In this document: positions 36,203-47,109 of the stretch, one piece after another | Layout: each line of letters opens with the position of its first letter | Numbering within the stretch: the stretch's first letter is position 1 | DNA from: Helichrysum umbraculigerum | Lineage: Eukaryota > Streptophyta > Magnoliopsida > Asterales > Asteraceae | NCBI GenBank assembly: GCA_949592205.1 | Contig: CATIUR010000001.1 | Span: 215,580,250 to 215,644,249 of the forward strand | Direction: 5' to 3' | DNA: 64,000 nucleotides | The notes under the pieces: generated by a model | What the model was told of the DNA's origin: nothing | The model's input: the letters and a program-made list of their open reading frames with translations, nothing else | The model's database searches: none | Position numbers and translations under genes: made by a program

Positions 36203-36495
36203 TCCAACAAGTCAAATAGTAGGTAGATACCAGTGAACAAAAAGGTTTGTGAATTCAAGCTAGGAAGCCAAGGTTGTAGTAGTAGCTAGTGTTATACTTG
36301 TTTTGTTGTTATACCAACATATGAGAGACATTGGTTTATAATATATATATACTTTGTATGAATGTAATACATCATATCATAAATAATAATATAATATAAT
36401 TGAATTGATGAATTTGAATTGATTTTAAAGTTTTACATCCAATGGGTTTAGGATCTTTTTTTGTTCCTAGTTTTGGTTTGGATTATACATTTTTT

Positions 36496-36649
36496 CAGGG
36501 CCGTCTCGTAGTCGTTGATTTTAATGAATTTCAAGTTATAACATTCATTAACTGAAATTGAATATAACATTTTACCAGGGCCGTCTTGTAGTCGTTGATT
36601 TTAATGAATTTCAAGTTATAACATTCATTAACTGAAATTGAATATAACT
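36496..36649. repeat. 80-bp tandem duplication
   Basis: A unit starting CAGGGCCGTC and containing TGAATTTCAAGTTATAAC occurs at 36496-36575 and again at 36576-36649, nearly identical. It lies within MITE-type sequence downstream of the kinase fragment. Confidence 0.85.
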
Positions 36650-36924
36650 ATTATTCATCAGAATGAATGTTATCAGTTTATATTCATCAGAATAGATATA
36701 ATCACTTAATATTCATCGGAATGAATGTTATTATTATTGTTATTGTTTTAAATTATTTTTAATAAAGTATAAAATGGACTCATTTTATTCCCATCTACTA
36801 CTAAACGGATCAATCATACATCCTTTATCTTGATGAATATTACACTTCACTCATTCCCTCAAAAAAAGTATTTCCCCATGGATCTTTCCACTATTTGATA
36901 AAATATAATTTATATTATATAACT

Positions 36925-37502
36925 AAGTGAGATGATCCGGGGGAAACACTTTTTTGTGGGAAGGGAGAAGTGTAATATTAAACACGAAACATGCGATACA
37001 AATGTCAAAAACTAAATAGTAAAAATAAATAATTGTTGACCATAATCAATGCTATGAATGTTAAGCTTCATCGATAAAATCCTTTTGTAGGCTATAACAT
37101 CAATCGACGAATATTATATCCAAAATCGTTAATATTTATTGTGGTGAATGTTAATTAAAATTCACTATGATGAATGTTAAAGCTAAAATTTCGTGAAAAT
37201 GTTATGTTTTACATTCATCGTGAAGAATGTTAAATTAACATTGATTATGATGAATGCTAACAATTTATTTATATAAATTTTCATCAACTAATGTTATGAG
37301 TTAAAAATAAATTTCATCTATTAATATATTCTTTATAGCATCGATTTTGATTACTATCTACTAGTAAAACGATTTTGATTACTATTTACTATTATAAATA
37401 ATTTTTTTATATTTGTATTGACGAAGTTAAAATGTTTCGTGATGAATATTACACTTCAATCTTCCCCTACAAAAAAAGTGATTTCCTCTTGAACGCCCCA
37501 CA
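36925..37502. mobile_element. Second MITE A family member, ~578 bp
   Basis: The left end AGTGAGATGATCCGGGGGAAAC and the right end (reverse complement GTGGGGCGTTCAAGAGGAAA) continue inward with AAGTGTAATATT on both sides. The interior shares TTCATCGTGAAGAATG-like palindromes with the copy at 329-878. Flanks are AT-rich but not pure (TA)n. Confidence 0.75.
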
Positions 37503-37759
37503 TATAACTGATTTGTATTATTAATATTACACATCGACGTTACTGAATAATAAAACATATTTGGTTTCTACAACCTTATATTGCCATGAACATGATAACT
37601 GAGAAAATACGACCCGCAATACAACCCATAAAGTGCGATAGCAATTGGTCCCATTAAAACCACCAAGAACCCACGACATTTCAATTGGTGGAGGTTTGGT
37701 GTGAAGCTCAAATAACTTGCGAGCTTCTTAGAAAAGATCAGGTTCCTTATGACATAATC

Positions 37760-38013
37760 TCACAGCTTTGACATCGAATAATCCAACGCATCAACAAGGA
37801 AATCTGCACATAGAAAAATATAGCATGTATATGTATATTTATTTGCATATAGAAGAATACACAATATATGTACATGTGCAAAAAGAAAAAGGCAGACCTG
37901 CATCATCTTTGTTGAAGCACATAGGTGGTTTGATTCTGAAAACATTCCCATGTAATCCACCTTTACCAACCAGAACTCTAAGCTCTTCATTCACATGAAT
38001 AAAATCAATTAAA
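37760..38013 (-). pseudogene. 3' end of an alanine-glyoxylate aminotransferase 2-like gene
   Basis: Exon about 38013-37898 encodes ELRVLVGKGGLHGNVFRIKP then PMCFNKDDA. After a GT-AG intron, exon 37803-37760 gives DFLVDALDYSMSKL and a TGA stop. This is the characteristic C-terminus of plant mitochondrial AGT2/PYD4 class-III aminotransferases. Only about the last 50 codons are present. The sequence upstream (LIDFIHVNE) no longer matches the family. It is a gene fragment on the opposite strand from the kinase fragment next to it, with intact splice sites. Confidence 0.8.
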
Positions 38014-38539
38014 CTGAGGTCAGAGGGAGCAATTTTGACCAATATAGCACCAAAACAAAATGCCGAGGTGTTTACAGTCTCATAAAAAGAAATTTACTAA
38101 GATTTTTGGGTCGTAAAATACTCCGTAACAGTTTGTGACTTAGTTATCATGTTTAATATAATAGTTTGAACATTATAGTGTTTTGGGGTTGGTCGTTAGG
38201 ATTGGTCACTGCTGTCAACTATTAGCATTTTATATATATATAATATAGAAAGGAATTTTTAGTAGGGTTCGTTTCGGGCATCTCCTAAATTTACACGTTT
38301 GGCCTGTTACCCAACGTTCCCAACCCATCTGACTTGCCTATCTTGCTACCTTTGTAAGGTGACGAATAAGTTTTTCTAGAGGAACAATATCGACCCACGT
38401 ACTTAAAGAACAGACTAATTCAAATTCTATACACCGTCTCTAACATGTTTTAAGGGTGAAATATCTACATGTTGACTGCTATGCATGAGGATTTTTTGGG
38501 AATTTTTCATCTTCAAATTGTCTCCAACTGATCGAGATC

Positions 38540-41500
38540 CAATTTTCTAAAGGAAGACAGACTTGTCAAATTATGAAAACTAGTGGGCACATATAGCTTT
38601 TCATTGGCTCTACTCACATGCCACATACATCCAAACTGACATATTATCATCCATGATTGCATCAAAATGCCAGTTCCTTCAAAAATGCTTTCCTGTAACA
38701 TGTTTTATAACATAAGTTCTAACTACTAGTTGAGTACCAATGAATCTGTGTTTGATTTAAGGGGTTAAACAGACCACATTCAACTTTATATCAGTTTGAA
38801 TTCGAAAAGTACTAGGTTTGACTTTAATTGATCAAATCTAACCTCACTTTTTCATTAGACGCAATTAAAGAACGGAGTGTCTTTGCAGCGACTTCTGTGC
38901 CACGCCATTTTACTTTATAAACTTCACCATACGCACCCTGCTGTCATGTGTAGCATGGTCAACACAGGTTATGCATTTTATTTATTAAAAATATTTTAAT
39001 ATTATCTAAAAGGTTAACTAAAGTATTCACTTTTCCAATAAGAACTGCTGCTTTCATATGAACTTCAGTGTAATGAATCTGGTAACATGGAATCTGAGAA
39101 TCGAGTGCAACCTGTAGAAAGATACGCTTTGACTGTAAGGTCAAACAGATAAATCTTGGACTATAGGTTGTAATAAGGGAACTTCATCAAACTTTATAAC
39201 TAATAATACAATAATATATTATCTAATTACCGGATCAACTCCTCCATGCGCCTGGAGTATTTTGCAAATCTCCAAGTGGCCTAAGCTGTGAGCATCCAAA
39301 AGTGGCTGCATATAATCATTCAAAAACACAAAATTAATGCAACGTTACTCATTCATGATAAAAAGTACTGTACTCGTATGATACTCACTTACATTATTCT
39401 TATTAATCATATACTTAATGAACTTACAGTACAACCCCAACGATCCATAAAATTTGCATCAACTCCTTTCTCAAGAAGTAGGAGAACAATTTCGGTGCAA
39501 CCTTCACAAGCTTCTAGGTGAAGTACCGTTCTTCTATCATAATCTCCAACATTTGGTTCCACTCCCTTCGCAAGCTCTTGCATAACACCCCATTTGTTGC
39601 CCTTGCCTGAGCAGTAAAGAAGGCGATATGGACCATCTGTATAACACCCCTCGTTTCTATATAAACAATAATATAATAATTGCGACTCGGAAGCGTATAT
39701 TTAAAACATACTATCAATGTACTCAAAATGTCAATAAACTTTTTCAAAGCCAAACACATGACATTTCAACAAACTCGGTGTTATATAATTCAAAACATCT
39801 CTTTAGTTATCAAAATAACATCAGAGTAAAAGCCTGTCAAACATTCCATCCAGTCAAACACTTCCTGCCCTGCCCAATATGTCCCATCTATTTCAACCTG
39901 CAGGAAGAACTGTGGTGGGGTTAGCATAAAGCTAAGTGAATGAAACTATAAGCAACAGTCTAACCTAGCATAACAATCTGTTTACATCAAATAACAATAA
40001 ACAGAAAATCAATCAATCACTTGACATCCAATCAATGTCAAGCTACACTAATCAAACATTATCAATCGTCATGAGGATCGGTGGCTCCTGAGATACCCTA
40101 ATACCGGTTTGGTAATCAAGGAACTCTTATCAATCATCTGTATTGGCCTATACAGAATTACCGATAACCAGTTGTTAATCACACACGACCTAGATCTCCA
40201 AACCAACATTTCAAGTTTCAAGATCTCATGTCGTCTACAATAACAACCAAGTCCAACTGTCAAGTCTAGTTGACCTCAGAATCTTACATGCTAGCTCAAA
40301 CAGCCAAGTAAGCAGACCACCAAACTAACATGGCAAAATATATATCAACAGATGCATCATATAAAAGTAATACTATAAATTACTTGTTGTAAATCAAATC
40401 ATTACAACTAAATCACACTGAGGTTACAGATCCACTCACCGACTACCTCAGACCTCCACTCAGTAGTCTAATATCACTGAGCCTTCTCCACATCTGAGAA
40501 TCAATAATCAAATATAAGTTAGTAATCATGATCATCAGTACTTAACTTATATCAATCAATAACATTAGGAACTTAACATAATCCACATCAAGATTACTAG
40601 TTCCTAATTATACACTAATGATTTACAATATAATCATTATCATCTATTAACATATATCTATTTACAATCACATTACTATTAACAATCAAACAAGAAATGT
40701 GATAACAGCCAACCAAGCCGCCGGCTTCCTCTAAGAAGCCGCCGGCTTCTGATCACGACCCACCGGCTTCACCTCACAAACCGCCGGGTAATTTACCAAT
40801 TGTGGTAACAGAACAAAAACCCGTTTTAAAGCTTATACTAACCGCCGGGTCGGGTTTATGCCCGCCGGTTCCTACCAAGCAACACAAACCGTCGGCTACC
40901 CCAAAGGAGCCGCCGGCTTCTATTAACTGAGCACAAGCCGCCGGCTTCATCACGAAGCCGCCGGTTTCTACAACGCAGGACCAAGCCGCCGGCTTCCACC
41001 GTCGTCCAGGCCCTGTGCGATCTGCAAAACCCTAACTTACGGGTTTTTATAACCAAATCATCCAAACTCGATTTCAAACGGTTATAAACTACTAAAAACT
41101 TCAAGAAATCATCATATAACACTTATAATATGATTTCTAACATCTAATTCTTCCAAATCATCAATTTATCAAATTTCACTCAAAATCAAATTCTTAAATA
41201 CACAAGAATACTTACTGATTGAAGAGCGTAATGATGATAATCTGATCATGATGAAGTTTCACGAGAATCACAACTTCCTGATTTGATTTCTAGTTTGATT
41301 TGGAGGTTTTCAGAGAGTTTCTGTGAGTTTCAGAATAAAATGAATAACTTTCCTAAATAGGAAAGGATATATATAAGTCGGCTCATCCAACCGCCTTCAA
41401 TATACGGGTATAATTTAATACCCCATCTCAATCTATTGTCTGGAACCCGAAAACCACTTGCGAGTCCAAACATTTTATTGCACCGTCAACTATATTAATT

Positions 41501-41679
41501 TACAACAATTAATAATTCCCTTATCACATTGGAATATTCAACTCCTATTCCAATTATTTCACTAATTCAAACAATATTATTTCCAAACACATTTAAATAC
41601 TAATTTAAATCAAGAAATAATATAACACAACTAGGTCCATTTCGAGGATGTTACAATCTGAGTATGGTTTTTGCACTTG
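38540..41679 (-). pseudogene. Ankyrin-repeat protein kinase (plant integrin-linked kinase type), fragment split by a solo LTR
   Basis: Minus-strand exons: 41679-41656 continued at 39639-39428 across a solo LTR (VQKPYSDGPYRLLYCSGKGN, EPNVGDYDRRTVLHLEACEG, MDRWGCT); 39305-39231 (PLLDAHSLGHLEICKILQAH); 39111-39031 (VALDSQIPCYQIHYTEVHMK...LIGK); 38940-38843 (QGAYGEVYKVKWRGTEVAAK). That is two ankyrin repeats followed by the kinase glycine loop and VAAK lysine, the layout of plant ILK-type kinases. The next segment (about 38690-38540) still reads KAFLKELAF but is interrupted by stops. The catalytic loop and C-lobe are missing. The solo LTR and stop codons make it non-functional. Confidence 0.8.
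39640..41655 (-). mobile_element. Solo LTR, Tekay-2 family, TSD ATCTG
   Basis: A 2,016-bp LTR in minus orientation with ends TGTAACATCC...GGGGTGTTATA on its own strand. It is flanked by ATCTG at 39635-39639 and 41656-41660. It interrupts the ankyrin exon. It carries a cluster of AAGCCGCCGGCTTC words at about 40715-41005. No internal region remains, so it arose by LTR-LTR recombination. Confidence 0.9.
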
Positions 41680-41959
41680 CTGCTACCAGAACATGTACAC
41701 GTAAGGTAATGAATAAAGTTGCCAGGACCAAAAGGCTTATAAGAGCTGAAGAGGTCTTGATTCGACAACATTCAGAACTTATTCAAGACTAGAAAACTAG
41801 AGACTTGTTTGACCACAATATGCAAAGTACATCTCATTTAACTGTACACTAGCTCAAAGATAAATAATGTTAAAATCTTGAGGCATAACTTGCAAAACTA
41901 GGAACATACTTTGACTAGTCTTGGTCAAATGAGTGACAATAAAGAATTATGACTATAGA

Positions 41960-44559
41960 CGTAACATCCTCTCTATGGGCCTAGGAGTAATACGGTAATT
42001 TCTTTATTTTATTGTATTATTTAGATATGTTATAAATAATTTTACATTATTTGTTTGTTGAAATTAATAGGTCAATTAGTTAAATGACTTATTGTGAATA
42101 GTAAAATATTGCTTCTTTTAAATTGTTATAATTGTTGGTAAAATAAAACTTATTGTTCTCGCAAATGGTTTTTAGGTTCCAGACAATAGACTTAGAAGGG
42201 GAATAAATTATATTATGTATACTGGGGTCGGTTAGTTAGGGCCGGCCTAACTTTCTCATTTCCCCAACTTCTTTTCACTCTCAAGAACACACTGTCACAT
42301 TCAAAGAAATTGATAAATCATCTAGCAATCATTCTTGTGGCTGTGATCTTGATTCAACATCTTACCTTCATTATCATCATCTTGTAACCATCTTCATTGT
42401 AAGTTGATTATACCCATTTACTCATAGGTGTTGATTTTGGTTAAAATTAGGTTAGATTATTGTTGCATGTGTAGAATTTGAGGTTAGATTATGTTGTTTG
42501 TTGTTATACTATGTTTATTGATGATATTTGAGGTTTTTTGTTAGATAAAATCGTGTATTGCAACTAAGTTTTGTGAAATTGGGGTTTTGGTTCGAAGCTG
42601 TAAATTGCAGAAGGTCATCTGGTTTCTGGGATTTTAACCTCACCCGGACGGGTAGCTTTGATACCCGAACGGGTATGTAGTGATACCCGATCGCGTAAAT
42701 ATAGCCGATCGCGTGAATTAGAACAAAATGACTTCAGCACGGGACTTAAATTAAAAATCTCGGATTTTTCCTTAGTCACCTGACCGGGTATGGCTAGTCA
42801 CCCGACCGGGTATGGCCAGTGACCCGATCGAGTATGTTGATGTTATTTGATTTATTTTGGGTATCTGTGTTTTAGTGATGATTTAAGTTTGTTAGTGATT
42901 TTGGCAGATTTGTTTTGCAAATTTTGAAAATGCGCAAGTGTTTTACAGGGTAGCGAATAAGTGACAAATTTCATTCACTCGGATTGGGTTGAAATTTGCA
43001 TGGTCACTCAAAAATGGCCCAATGATCAAAGCTCTATTTTAAGAGCCTAGGCAGTTTTTGGCCTTTCGGGGTCATCTAAGGGTCAAAAATGACATTTTTC
43101 TGTTTTTAAACCTCGTTTAGGGACTTTTTGATTTCAATTCGGATTTGGACTTTTATTTTCTTAGACCTCAGGGATTACCAGCTTTGGTAAATATGTTTCT
43201 AGACTAATTATGACTGATATTTTCAACTTGGTTATGGATTGTTAGCTTGATGCTATGTACGTGACAGATTGTCATGTGTTCGCTTTGTATATGTTACCTT
43301 AAGATCACACTTTTATATAAATATGTTATAAATATGTTATTATGATAATTGGGACTAGGTAATGGAATTATTAATAGTTAATTGAATAGTTATAATTGAT
43401 ATTATAACTTGATAATTGTTGTTAGCTTGATACTATGTGTATAATGAGTTAAGCACTTATAAAATGAATTAATAACTAGAGTTATTGATTATATAAGTAA
43501 CTTAGTTAAGTGATTGATTATAAAGTGATAATTATCATGTGAACATGAATAAATGAGTAATCATTATTAAAGCACGATTTGATTAAGTACATATGAGTGT
43601 AATAATTGATTATGGTTGTTAATTGACGTTATATAATGTATTCATGTAGATGAATCCATGATAATCGAGTTATTGGGATATAGTTCGAATGACTGGTAGT
43701 TGAATACTATGAATTGAAATATGTTACATGATTATAATATGAGTTCATTGTTATTAATGAGTACTGATTCATTATTTATTTATATCTCAGATTTGGAGAA
43801 GACTCGGTAACATTAGACTTCTGAGTGAATGACTGAGGTATTGGTGAGTGGATCTATACTCTCAGTGTGATTTAGTTGTAACAGGTTTGGTTACAACGAG
43901 TAAACGTATTAATACTGTTGATAAACTGTTGAGCCTGACATGATGATTATGATTATGTGATTATATGTGACATAGCCTTTGGGCATTATGTGTTATTGAG
44001 GTCAACTGCGGTTGGGCTTATTGCTTTCATGGTGGCCGGCGAAGGGTTTCCTAGTACATATCGTTGATAGGATCCTACGTCGTGTGAGGATTGCAATAAG
44101 CTATCGGTCTATTCTGTATAGGCCAATACGGATTGCGATAAGTGTTCTTGGGGGCCACCCGGCAGTAGGGTTCCTCAAGGACCACCGATCCTCATTGAGA
44201 TTATGTGTTTACGATTATTTGTTGTAAGATTTGTTATTGCTAAGTTAGATTGTCGGTTACATGTCTACTCACTTAGCTTTGAGCTGATCCCCCACATTAA
44301 TACTTCTTGCAGGTTAAGATTAGATAATAGGTTGGGCAAGAAGCTGTCGATTAGATGGAATGTTTGACGACCAGGCGATTACTCTGATATCTGATTTGAT
44401 AAATGAGTGTTGTCTCTTGAATTGTATAACACCCAAGTTGATAAACTAAGTTTTAAATTAATTTGACTCTATATGTATATTATACAATGTAAATTATTAA
44501 TGTTTACTTGGACTTACGTTTCCGATGTATAATTAAAAATAAAAAAATGGGGTGTTATA
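41960..44559 (+). mobile_element. Solo LTR, same Tekay family, TSD ATAGA
   Basis: A 2,600-bp LTR in plus orientation. It begins CGTAACATCC (TG changed to CG) and ends GGGGTGTTATA. The TSD ATAGA is present at 41955-41959 and 44560-44564. Its palindrome cluster (about 42640-42835) uses ACCCGACCGGGTA-type words instead of GCCGCCGGC. Only 299 bp separate it from the other solo LTR. Confidence 0.9.
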
Positions 44560-44564
44560 ATAGA

Positions 44565-45730
44565 CAATTTGGACATGGATGAAAACAAGAAAGCTATTGT
44601 GAGTTGTTTCAGATTATTAAAAAAACAACCACCCATAGCATGATTTAATCTTCGAAACAATAAAATTTAACGTATCCATTAGGGAGTCGAGAAATTACTT
44701 GTCTGACCACAAAATTAAACTTCATCTCAAAGATCAACAATGTAGAAAGTATAATGCATATAAATAAATAAGACCAAATCATCTTATTCCCAAATCTAAA
44801 TAGAGGACAAACATTATATGCTCAATGCTTACATATCAATAGCAAGAGACACATGTTCATCATTAAATGAGTGAAAACCTGGAACATACTAATTCTTATA
44901 GATGAAATCAAGAATTTTAAGTTCAACTATGTGAAAATCACATGTAACAGCATAACTGTATCTTGAAAACTTAATATTTAGGATTTCAAAGTTCAGTATT
45001 GCCTTTTTAAGCCAATATAATACTTAGAAGTCACTGAAAATGGCCAAAAACAACAAAAAGCTAATTTTAAATAGCTTGTGAAAATGTGAATGAAGAAAAA
45101 CCTGGTCATCTATTTTGCCATGCAGACATCTTGGTTTGATAATTTTAACACAGACTGTGGTTTATTTACTAGGAACTAGGAAAATAAATGCACTCATATA
45201 TGATAAAAATACTATTCATATATATTTTCTTTATTTATTCACATCATGTAAACAATTACTAGAGATATTAACCCATAATAGCCAACTAAATACTAAAACA
45301 GAGAATATCTTGAGTCCTTCTGGGAAGAGTCCTCCAACATTCAAGATGATATGTTAATGTAAAATCACTTTTCATCCTCTTCGGGATTTACAGGTGTATG
45401 ATAATTGGTACCTAATGTAATACCTTGATACAAACTAAGTACTGTAACATATATAAAGTGAGTTGCGAAACATACAATTGAGCAATAGACATTTTAACAT
45501 TGCAGATTTTATCGATATATCAAATGCGCTACCCTTATGATATTTTTGTATTCCAAGTATTGATGTGTTTAATCTTTTCTCAGTAACACTATCGACCCCA
45601 AATATGCTCTCGGAACCTATCTAAGATCTATAGTGGTTATTGGATCATGTCATCATGTTAGTTGCATTCTCAAATTTATCTACATTTGATCTAAAATTGT
45701 AATTAAATGATCATAAATTTAACCATTAAA
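44565..45730. other. Unassigned part of the mosaic
   Basis: No convincing exon was found. It may hold the N-terminal, poorly conserved part of the ankyrin-kinase fragment on the minus strand or intron sequence. A short GC-richer stretch at about 45300-45420 has exon-like composition without recognisable homology. Confidence 0.35.
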
Positions 45731-45738
45731 TAACATAA

Positions 45739-45765
45739 CCGTGCATCGCACGGGTTATAATATAG
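45739..45765 (+). mobile_element. Probable Helitron 3' terminus, degenerate CTRR
   Basis: CCGTGC-ATC-GCACGG forms a 6-bp-stem hairpin. It is followed nine bases later by ATAG then T, where CTAG is expected. The hairpin sequence is of the type common at plant Helitron 3' ends. It is plus-oriented, like the end at 32376, and about 13.4 kb downstream of it. Confidence 0.55.
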
Positions 45766-45927
45766 TATAATTTACAAATAGGTAACATTCATCATGGATA
45801 ATATTATTTTATTAAAGCTCAGAATCATCAACATATAAATTAATGAAACTGGTTATGTTTAAAATAACTTACCTGTAGAAGGAGTAACACCTATAATTTG
45901 ATTCTAACACTTGAGTTCGATTCTAAT

Positions 45928-46263
45928 GAGCTAGAAGAAGGCACAAAACCTACAGAAAACTCAATAAAACTAAATTTAATAACCAAAATAATATAATGAC
46001 AGTTAACAATCACCACAATGCATATTATCAACAAAGATGAAAATAACAAACTAGATGAAGAAGCAGCATGTGAATCCGATTGAAAACAAATATTTGAGCT
46101 AGAAGAAGGCACAAAACCTACAGAAAACTCAATAAAACTGAATTTAATAACCAAAATAATATAATGACAGTAAACAATCACCACAATGCATATTATCAAC
46201 AAATATGAAAATAACAGAACAGATGAAGAAGCAGCATGTGAATCCGATTGAAAACGAATATTT
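45928..46263. repeat. 168-bp tandem duplication with short exon-like units
   Basis: The unit starting GAGCTAGAAGAAGGCAC is repeated at 45928-46095 and 46096-46263 with few changes. On the minus strand the surrounding sequence reads short peptides such as MNSPTNISLESNSNV and GFVPSSSSLESNSS followed by GT donors. This suggests serial duplication of a small 5' exon, possibly the start of a lost transposase or host gene. Not recognised further. Confidence 0.6.
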
Positions 46264-46890
46264 GAGCTATTAATTGCAGAATAGCTTACCAGTAGAAGGA
46301 GGAACATTTGAATTCGATTCCAACGAAATATTGGTAGGAGAATTCATCGTAATAACTGGAAAAAAAACTACATTAAAATAAATCAAAACAAAGAAAAAAC
46401 ATAATAAACAATTAAAAATCGAAACAATAATACATACGAACAGCTGAAACAATTGAAAAAACGATCAATTCAACACGAAATCGATGTTATAAATACAAAA
46501 ATTAAGAATTACAAATCTAAAATTAATATTTAAAATGCTGATTGAACGAATTAACAAGCGCAGCTACATTCGATGATTGATATAGGTTGAAATTGAACGC
46601 AAGAACAAAACGATTACTGACTAATGATTCTTAATTGAAAGAGTCGCGAAGAAAAAATAAATCGTTGTTTGAATTAAAAGGCGATGTCGTAAATTTGTAA
46701 ATTAACAATTAAAAATAATAAATTAATTTTTTTAAGGAGGTTAAATGACAAAATTACCCTTGTCACTTACAATACAATAGATGGAGAACAGAACCAGAGA
46801 GCGTCGGAATTTTTTTTAAGCAGAAGATCTAACGGCCAGAAACAAGCTTCCCTACTTTCCCCAAGATGAAGTCTTCCCTCTGGATCCTCC

Positions 46891-46893
<3 letters not shown>

Positions 46894-46948
<55 letters not shown>
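46894..46948. repeat. (TA)n microsatellite, right border of the mosaic
   Basis: A pure TA run of 55 bases. It directly follows GGATCCTCCCACT, which is the mirror of the AGTGG..GATC terminus motif. Confidence 0.95.
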
Positions 46949-46951
<3 letters not shown>

Positions 46952-47109
46952 TCATCATTCTTTACGTTTTCCCTCATATTATGTATTTAATAACTTAATT
47001 AGAGAAAAACCAAAAAATCTTAACCGTATCAAAATGATGGGGTGTATTATAGATGTTATCGGTTAGCGATTATATTATATAAAAGTATGTTTCTTTGTAC
47101 AATTGCATT

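Larger units (their letters stand above)
34720..36892. mobile_element. MITE-A-family sequence interrupted by or carrying the receptor-kinase fragment
   Basis: 34725-35035 and 36496-36892 both consist of the same MITE-type words: TTAATATTCATC, AATGAATGTTATCA and TTCAAGTTATAACATTCATT. The right end (reverse complement) reads AGTGGAAAGATCCATGGGGAA, the MITE A terminus. The kinase exons at 35060-36202 lie between the two blocks. The left terminus could not be placed exactly. Confidence 0.5.
33448..46893. mobile_element. Candidate 13.4-kb (TA)n-anchored composite element carrying gene fragments
   Basis: Both borders are (TA)n tracts followed inward by related sequence: GGGTGGTTCAATGGGGAAG on the left, and on the right (reverse complement) AGTGGGAGGATCCAGAGGGAAG. 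Slightly further in, both ends have a CTGGCC/CTGGACC...TAGAT word, an A-run, and a 'gggcattttggtaat'-like segment. Inside are fragments of four unrelated genes, related MITEs and two later solo LTRs. The borders may instead belong to two independent small elements, or the fragments may have been brought by a Helitron ending at 45765. Confidence 0.45.
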
